From the NCBI GenBank assembly GCA_946006915.1, contig CAMFZK010000020.1, forward strand, positions 1 to 12,110: a stretch of DNA of 12,110 nucleotides, read 5' to 3'. The translations under genes were made by a program, and so were the position numbers. The notes below the pieces were generated by a model. It was not told the origin of the DNA, did not search any database, and was given only the letters and a program-made list of their open reading frames with translations. Below are positions 8,629 to 12,110 of this stretch, piece after piece (the stretch's first letter is position 1; the number at the start of each line of letters is the position of its first letter). The stretch is from an uncultured Clostridia bacterium (lineage in GTDB: Bacteria > Bacillota > Clostridia > Oscillospirales > Acutalibacteraceae).

Positions 8629-8671
8629 CAAAAAATTAACTGTAAATTATTAAAATTTTGAAACATTTAGC

Positions 8672-8709
8672 AAAAAATAAAACAACCGCCTTTACAAGGG
8701 GGTTGTTTT
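8672..8709 (-). terminator. Rho-independent terminator of the nrdD-nrdG-dut operon
   Basis: Arms 8679-8692 and 8696-8709 pair over 14 positions with one G-G mismatch (8688/8700) and a 3-base loop. The hairpin begins 4 bases past the dut stop on the - strand and is followed by TATTTTTT (8671-8678). It separates the RNR operon from the DUF3048 promoter that begins about 44 bases further on. Confidence 0.85.
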
Positions 8710-8713
8710 GCTA

Positions 8714-9157
8714 TTATTTTTTACCGGTAGAGCCGAATCCGCCTTCACCACGTACAGTGTCGCTTAAATTTTCAACCTCGGTATACTCAACCTTTAAAAA
8801 CGGGGTTATTACCATTTGGGCAATACGTTCAAAATCGGCAATGGACTGTTCTTCGAGTGAGTGATTATGCAAGGAAACCATAATTTCGCCGCGGTAGTCG
8901 CTGTCTACCACCCCAACCTTGTTAGAGGGCGCTAAACCACGTTTATTGGCAATGCCGCTGCGGGCGTAAATCAACCCTGCATATCCTTCGGGTATTTCCA
9001 AAGCAATGCCAGTGTGAATAAGTTTGGTTTCACCCGGTTTAAATGTAACCGTTTCGCCGTTTGTAAAGGCGTATAAATCCGCACCTGCGGCATATTCCGA
9101 ACCGTAGGTAGGGATTTTAGCCGACTGATTTAACTTTTTAAAATTGACTTTAATCAT
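8714..9157 (-). CDS. dut: Deoxyuridine 5'-triphosphate nucleotidohydrolase (dUTPase)
   Basis: Trimeric-type dUTPase of 147 aa, hydrolysing dUTP to dUMP and pyrophosphate; this keeps uracil out of DNA and supplies dUMP for thymidylate synthesis. All five family motifs are present: motif 1 AGADLYA (24-30); motif 2 around R66-S67-G68; motif 3 GVVDSDYRGE (82-91) with the catalytic-water Asp D85; motif 4 RIAQ (111-114); and motif 5 RGEGGFGSTG (136-145), the flexible P-loop-like tail that closes over the active site. The reading frame is open further upstream to an ATG at 9205, but that would overlap nrdG by 40 bases and add 16 residues with no family match. The ATG at 9157 gives the normal N terminus and has AGGTGA directly before it. 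It is the last gene of the nrdD-nrdG-dut operon, 8 bases after nrdG. Confidence 0.96.
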   Translation of the reverse strand: MIKVNFKKLNQSAKIPTYGSEYAAGADLYAFTNGETVTFKPGETKLIHTGIALEIPEGYAGLIYARSGIANKRGLAPSNKVGVVDSDYRGEIMVSLHNHSLEEQSIADFERIAQMVITPFLKVEYTEVENLSDTVRGEGGFGSTGKK

Positions 9158-9161
9158 TTTA

Positions 9162-9167
9162 TCACCT
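9162..9167 (-). promoter_or_regulatory. dut ribosome binding site overlapping the nrdG stop codon
   Basis: AGGTGA shares its first two bases with the TAG stop of nrdG (9166-9168) and ends 4 bases before the ATG at 9157. It decides the dut start and suggests that ribosomes ending nrdG could reinitiate on dut. Confidence 0.75.
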
Positions 9168-9726
9168 ATTCGTATATATTTCCCGAACCCATCGTGCGCT
9201 GCCAAACACCGGGCAACCAGACGGCTATTCCTTGATTTAGCGAAGTTTTGACATCAATTATCCGTTGGTTGGAAGAACCTCTGAAAAGCAAATCGGGACT
9301 GTTTAGTTCCTCAACAAACTTACCGTCTACCAAAACATCAATATTTTTAAGTATTTCCAAAACGGTTTCCTTGTCACCCACGGTGCCTTTAAGTAACTGC
9401 TTTTCAAAATCAAACCCTGTGTAGCACCAAACGGTTTTTTCGGGAAAGTTTTCTTTTATATGTTTTAAAATTTTGCAAACTTCGGGTTGGTTTTCGGGTT
9501 CAAAGGGTTCACCGCCCAAAAGCGAGAACCCTTCGATGTAACTTTTATTAAGCGAGTCGGTAATTTCTTTTAAGGTATCTTCCGTAAAGGGGTGACCGTA
9601 GCCGAAATCCCACGCTTCGCTGTTAAAACAGTTTTTGCATTTATGGCGGCAACCGCTTACAAAAAGCGAAACCCGAACACCCGGACCGTTTGCAATATCA
9701 AAACTTTTTATTACCGCATAATTCAT
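9166..9726 (-). CDS. nrdG: Anaerobic ribonucleoside-triphosphate reductase activating protein
   Basis: Radical-SAM activase that cleaves S-adenosylmethionine and abstracts hydrogen from the glycyl-radical site of NrdD. The protein has 186 aa. The 4Fe-4S cluster cysteines C26, C30, C33 form the CX3CX2C motif typical of the family. GGEP at 71-74 is the SAM-binding motif, WCYTG lies at 100-104, DVLVDGKF at 130-137 and RGSSNQRIIDV at 149-159, all typical of NrdG. It is about 30 residues longer than the E. coli protein, with much of the excess at the C-terminal end. The ATG at 9726 has AAAGGA about 7 bases upstream. nrdD ends 19 bases upstream and dut starts 8 bases downstream, so the three genes read as one operon. 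The stop codon TAG is part of the dut ribosome site. Confidence 0.96.
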   Translation of the reverse strand: MNYAVIKSFDIANGPGVRVSLFVSGCRHKCKNCFNSEAWDFGYGHPFTEDTLKEITDSLNKSYIEGFSLLGGEPFEPENQPEVCKILKHIKENFPEKTVWCYTGFDFEKQLLKGTVGDKETVLEILKNIDVLVDGKFVEELNSPDLLFRGSSNQRIIDVKTSLNQGIAVWLPGVWQRTMGSGNIYE

Positions 9727-9745
9727 ATAAAAATCCTTTTAAGAA

Positions 9746-11923
9746 TTAAAGGTGAAGCACACGCTCTTTGATTTCCTGTGTTCTGCCTTGGTTCCAGAAC
9801 TGTGTACCGATGTATCCGCAGGTACGTCTTGCAACATTCAATTTGTCCTGGTCGGTGTTTCCGCAGTTAGGACAGGTCCATACAAGTTTGCCGTGGGCAT
9901 CTTCTTTAATTTCAATTTCGCCGTCATAACCGCAAGTGTGGCAAAAATCGCTTTTGGTGTTAAGTTCGGCGTACATAATATTATCGTAAATAAATTTCAT
10001 CACCGAAAGAACGGCGTCAATATTATTTTGCATATTGGGTACTTCAACGTAAGAAATAGCGCCGCCGGGGGACAATGCTTGAAATTCGGATTCTAAAGCC
10101 AATTTGTCAAAAGCGTCAATATCTTCGGTAACGTGAACGTGGTAACTGTTGGTGATATAGTTTTTGTCGGTCACGCCGGCAATCTTTCCAAAGCGTTTTT
10201 GCAAACATTTTGCAAATTTATAGGTAGTGCTTTCAAGCGGAGTGCCGTAGATTGAATAGTCAATATCTTCTTCCGACTTCCATTTGTTTGTGTATTCATT
10301 AAGTTTGCGCATTACTTCAAGACCGAATTCTTTACCCTGCTTTTCGGTAAGTTTTTTGCCGGTCATAGCGTAAACACATTCCCAAAGTCCTGCGTAACCC
10401 AAAGACAGAGTAGAATAACCGCCGTGGAGGTATTTGTCAATAGTTTCACCTTTTTTAAGGCGTAAAAGCGCACCGTATTGCCAAAGGATAGGCGCAGCGT
10501 CAGACAAAGTGCCGGTAAGACGTTCGTGACGGGCTTGTAAAGCACGGTGGCAAAGTTCCATACGCTCGTCAAATATTTGCCAGAATTTTTCCATATCACG
10601 GTTTGCCGAAAGACCGATATCAACAAGATTTACGGTTACAACGCCTTGGTTAAAACGGCCGTAGTACTTTGGTTTGCCGTTTTCGTCAACATAAGGGGTT
10701 AAGAAACTGCGGCAACCCATACAGGTGAAACAGTGACCTTCGCCGTTTTTGTCAATCTTGTTTTTAAGCATAATTTTTTCGGAAATATAGTCCGGTACCA
10801 TACGTTTTGCGGTACATTTTGCCGCTAATTTGGTAAGATACCAATACTCGCTGTCTTCCTTAATATTATCCTCCTCCAAAACGTAAATAAGTTTTGGGAA
10901 AGCGGGGGTTATCCAAACGCCTTTTTCGTTTTTAACACCTTGGTAGCGTTGTTTTAAAACTTCTTCAATAATAAGCGCCAAGTCACGTTTTTCTTGCTCG
11001 TTCTTTGCTTCGTTAAGATACATAAATACCGTAACAAAAGGTGCTTGTCCGTTAGTGGTCATAAGGGTTACAACTTGGTACTGAATCATTTGAACGCCCT
11101 TGCGAACCTCATTAAGCAAACGCTTTTCTGCGATTTCACGCAGTTTTTCTTCGGGTAAAGTTATACCCGCTTCGGTAGTTTCCGACACAACATCTTCATA
11201 TATTTTTTTACGGCTTACGTCAACAAAAGGTGCTAAATGCGCAAGACTTATACTCTGACCGCCGTATTGGCAGGAAGCAACTTGGGCAATAATTTGGGTG
11301 GCAATATTACAAGCGGTAGAAAAACTGTGGGGTCTTTCAATTAAAGTTCCGCTAATAACCGTGCCGTTTTGAAGCATATCTTCAAGGTTTACAAGGTCGC
11401 AGTTGTGCATATGCTGTGCAAAATAGTCAGCATCGTGGAAGTGAAGAAGTCCTCTTTCGTGGGCATCCACAATATCAGGGCTTAAAAGAATACGTTTTGT
11501 AATATCCTTGCTCACTTCACCCGCCATATAGTCACGCTGAACGCTGTTTACGGTAGGATTTTTGTTGGAATTTTCCTGTTTAACCTCTTCGTTGTTACAT
11601 TCAATAAGACTTATAATCTGTTCGTCTGTTGTGTTAGACTTTCTTATAAGCGCACGGTTGTAACGGTATGTAATATACCGTCTTGCAACATCAAACGCAC
11701 GTTGATTCATAATTTGGTCTTCTACCATATCTTGTATTTCTTCAACGCTTAATGAACGGTTTATGTTTGCCGCCGCATTTTCAACATCTTCGGCAATGCG
11801 TTTGATTTGAATTTCACTCATACGTTGGCTGGGGACAACGCTTTCGTTGGCTTTTGTAACCGCAACAATAATTTTTTGTGGGTCAAAAGTAACTTCCGCA
11901 CCGCTTCTTTTAATGATTTTCAT
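9746..11923 (-). CDS. nrdD: Anaerobic (class III) ribonucleoside-triphosphate reductase
   Basis: Glycyl-radical enzyme of 725 aa making dNTPs from NTPs without oxygen. Residues 1 to about 93 form an ATP-cone, beginning with the pattern IKRSGAEVTFDPQKI, the allosteric dATP/ATP activity switch. The catalytic barrel follows, with C205 (in STACN) and C404 (in MGCRSFL) as the probable counterparts of phage T4 C79 and C290. N425 lies 21 residues after C404, as N311 does in T4, which points to the formate-using type. The C-terminal zinc site is C661, C664, C684, C687, followed by the glycyl-radical loop RTCGYIG with G703 as the radical residue. Cysteines C398 and C401 just before C404 are extra. The start ATG has AGAGGT 7 bases upstream (11931-11936). 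The gene heads the nrdD-nrdG-dut operon and is preceded by a strong promoter with NrdR-box-like sites. Confidence 0.97.
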   Translation of the reverse strand: MKIIKRSGAEVTFDPQKIIVAVTKANESVVPSQRMSEIQIKRIAEDVENAAANINRSLSVEEIQDMVEDQIMNQRAFDVARRYITYRYNRALIRKSNTTDEQIISLIECNNEEVKQENSNKNPTVNSVQRDYMAGEVSKDITKRILLSPDIVDAHERGLLHFHDADYFAQHMHNCDLVNLEDMLQNGTVISGTLIERPHSFSTACNIATQIIAQVASCQYGGQSISLAHLAPFVDVSRKKIYEDVVSETTEAGITLPEEKLREIAEKRLLNEVRKGVQMIQYQVVTLMTTNGQAPFVTVFMYLNEAKNEQEKRDLALIIEEVLKQRYQGVKNEKGVWITPAFPKLIYVLEEDNIKEDSEYWYLTKLAAKCTAKRMVPDYISEKIMLKNKIDKNGEGHCFTCMGCRSFLTPYVDENGKPKYYGRFNQGVVTVNLVDIGLSANRDMEKFWQIFDERMELCHRALQARHERLTGTLSDAAPILWQYGALLRLKKGETIDKYLHGGYSTLSLGYAGLWECVYAMTGKKLTEKQGKEFGLEVMRKLNEYTNKWKSEEDIDYSIYGTPLESTTYKFAKCLQKRFGKIAGVTDKNYITNSYHVHVTEDIDAFDKLALESEFQALSPGGAISYVEVPNMQNNIDAVLSVMKFIYDNIMYAELNTKSDFCHTCGYDGEIEIKEDAHGKLVWTCPNCGNTDQDKLNVARRTCGYIGTQFWNQGRTQEIKERVLHL

Positions 11924-11950
11924 AATATTTACCTCTTATAATAATTTGCA

Positions 11951-11970
11951 GTGTTTTATGGCAAAAACAC
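11951..11970. promoter_or_regulatory. Perfect inverted repeat in the nrdD leader
   Basis: GTGTTTT (11951-11957) is matched by AAAACAC (11964-11970) around a 6-base loop. In the nrdD mRNA this is a 7-bp hairpin about 15 bases before the ribosome site. Its ACAC arm shares four bases with the NrdR-like box. It may be an operator half-site partner, an mRNA hairpin, or chance in AT-rich DNA. Confidence 0.45.
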
Positions 11971-11982
11971 AATATCTTGTAA
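11967..11982. promoter_or_regulatory. NrdR box-like operator, proximal copy
   Basis: ACACAATATCTTGTAA matches 13 of 16 positions of the palindromic NrdR box as I recall it (ACACWATATATWGTGT). NrdR is the ATP-cone zinc repressor that controls ribonucleotide reductase genes in most bacteria. The site lies just downstream of the nrdD -10 box, at roughly +5 to +20 of the transcript, where a bound repressor would block initiation. Identification rests on remembered consensus and position. Confidence 0.65.
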
Positions 11983-11993
11983 TAGCATAAATT

Positions 11994-12021
11994 ATTATAC
12001 CACAAATTATTGAAAAAGCAA
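11994..12021 (-). promoter_or_regulatory. Extended -10 promoter of the nrdD-nrdG-dut operon
   Basis: On the - strand, a perfect -10 TATAAT (11994-11999) is preceded by TGG, giving the TGn extended -10. A -35-like TTGCTT (12016-12021) sits 16 bases upstream. The start point would be near 11987, leaving a leader of about 63 bases before the nrdD ATG. It is the only convincing promoter seen for the three genes. Confidence 0.8.
12000..12015. promoter_or_regulatory. Weak second NrdR box-like site
   Basis: CCACAAATTATTGAAA matches 10 of 16 positions of the NrdR consensus. It fills the spacer between the -35 and -10 elements of the nrdD promoter. Its start is 33 bases from that of the proximal box, close to but not exactly the 31-32 base spacing usual for paired NrdR boxes. 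On its own the match is weak; it is listed because of the pairing. Confidence 0.35.
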
Positions 12022-12028
12022 GAACTTT

Positions 12029-12049
12029 TTTAAAAAATTATTTTTTAAA
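12029..12049 (-). terminator. AT-only hairpin after the right-edge gene, possible weak terminator
   Basis: TTTAAAAAA (12029-12037) and TTTTTTAAA (12041-12049) pair over 9 bases around a 3-base loop that coincides with the stop codon of the right-edge gene. The stem has no G-C pair and overlaps the last codons, so it is poor as an intrinsic terminator, though followed by more T residues on the - strand. Confidence 0.3.
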
Positions 12050-12110
12050 TCCGTTACCTATAATTTCTCCCGCTTCGGCTATTGTGATAAAGGCGTTATT
12101 ATCACGGTTT
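12038..12110 (-). CDS. C-terminal end of a probable YitT-family (DUF2179) membrane protein, partial
   Basis: The last 23 codons of a - strand gene enter the window, ending with TAA at 12038-12040. The visible tail is RDNNAFITIAEAGEIIGNGFKK preceded by Asn. It resembles the usual YitT/DUF2179 ending, in which Asp-x-x-Ala-Phe-(hydrophobic)3 is followed by a short helix and a Gly-x-Gly-Phe finish. YitT proteins have a multi-pass membrane part followed by a soluble DUF2179 domain of poorly known function; none of the membrane part is visible here. The stop lies 17 bases upstream of the nrdD -35 element. The family call rests on a short stretch and could be wrong; that it is a coding tail is fairly safe. 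Confidence 0.55.
   Translation of the reverse strand, partial: NRDNNAFITIAEAGEIIGNGFKK

Noticed and set aside
8658..8864. 68-codon + strand frame spanning the dut terminator
   Set aside because: It crosses the hairpin and lies antisense to dut; it shows no start signal or known motif.
9158..9205. Upstream in-frame ATG for dut at 9205
   Set aside because: It would overlap nrdG by 40 bases and add residues not seen in dUTPases; the ATG at 9157 has the good ribosome site and the normal N terminus.
9752..10096. 114-codon + strand frame opposite the 3' end of nrdD
   Set aside because: It is antisense to a clearly coding and conserved region, including the zinc site and glycyl-radical loop, and has no independent support.
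1..12110. CRISPR array, insertion sequence, prophage or other defence or mobile system
   Set aside because: No spaced repeats, transposase, integrase, terminal inverted repeats or unexplained long gaps were found; the intergenic gaps are all under 200 bases and are accounted for by promoters and terminators.

Overview
The window looks like a core chromosomal segment of an anaerobic, moderately AT-rich Firmicute, most likely a clostridial gut-type lineage (Oscillospirales-like; this is inference from sequence style). The evidence is RNA polymerase subunits of Firmicute length (beta 1260 aa, beta' 1206 aa, without the large proteobacterial insertions), an oxygen-sensitive class III ribonucleotide reductase, a DUF3048 (YerB-type) lipoprotein, and the tail of what looks like a YitT-family membrane protein. 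I see no mobile element, CRISPR array, tRNA, rRNA or transferred island.

Left part (1-7458, + strand): rpoB and rpoC, 18 bases apart, each complete. They are the two large catalytic subunits of RNA polymerase. A strong hairpin with T-rich flanks on both sides (7467-7502) separates rpoC from the convergent next gene and can serve as a terminator for both.

Middle part (7520-8713, - strand): a DUF3048 lipoprotein gene with its own clear sigma-70/sigma-A-type promoter (8600-8628). Just upstream of that promoter lies the terminator (8672-8709) of the next operon.

Right part (8714-12021, - strand): a compact operon nrdD-nrdG-dut. NrdD reduces ribonucleoside triphosphates to dNTPs anaerobically, NrdG installs the glycyl radical in NrdD, and dUTPase turns dUTP into dUMP, the precursor of dTMP. 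The operon has an extended -10 promoter, and the leader carries a good NrdR-box-like palindrome plus a weaker second copy, suggesting NrdR control of the whole unit including dut. At the right edge the last 23 codons of a further - strand gene enter the window.

No previously undescribed system is evident. The items most worth checking are the probable NrdR operator in front of an RNR operon that includes dUTPase, a few substitutions at normally invariant RNA polymerase positions (bridge-helix edge, beta' zinc-domain edge, rifampicin cluster I), and the acidic C-terminal tail of RpoB.
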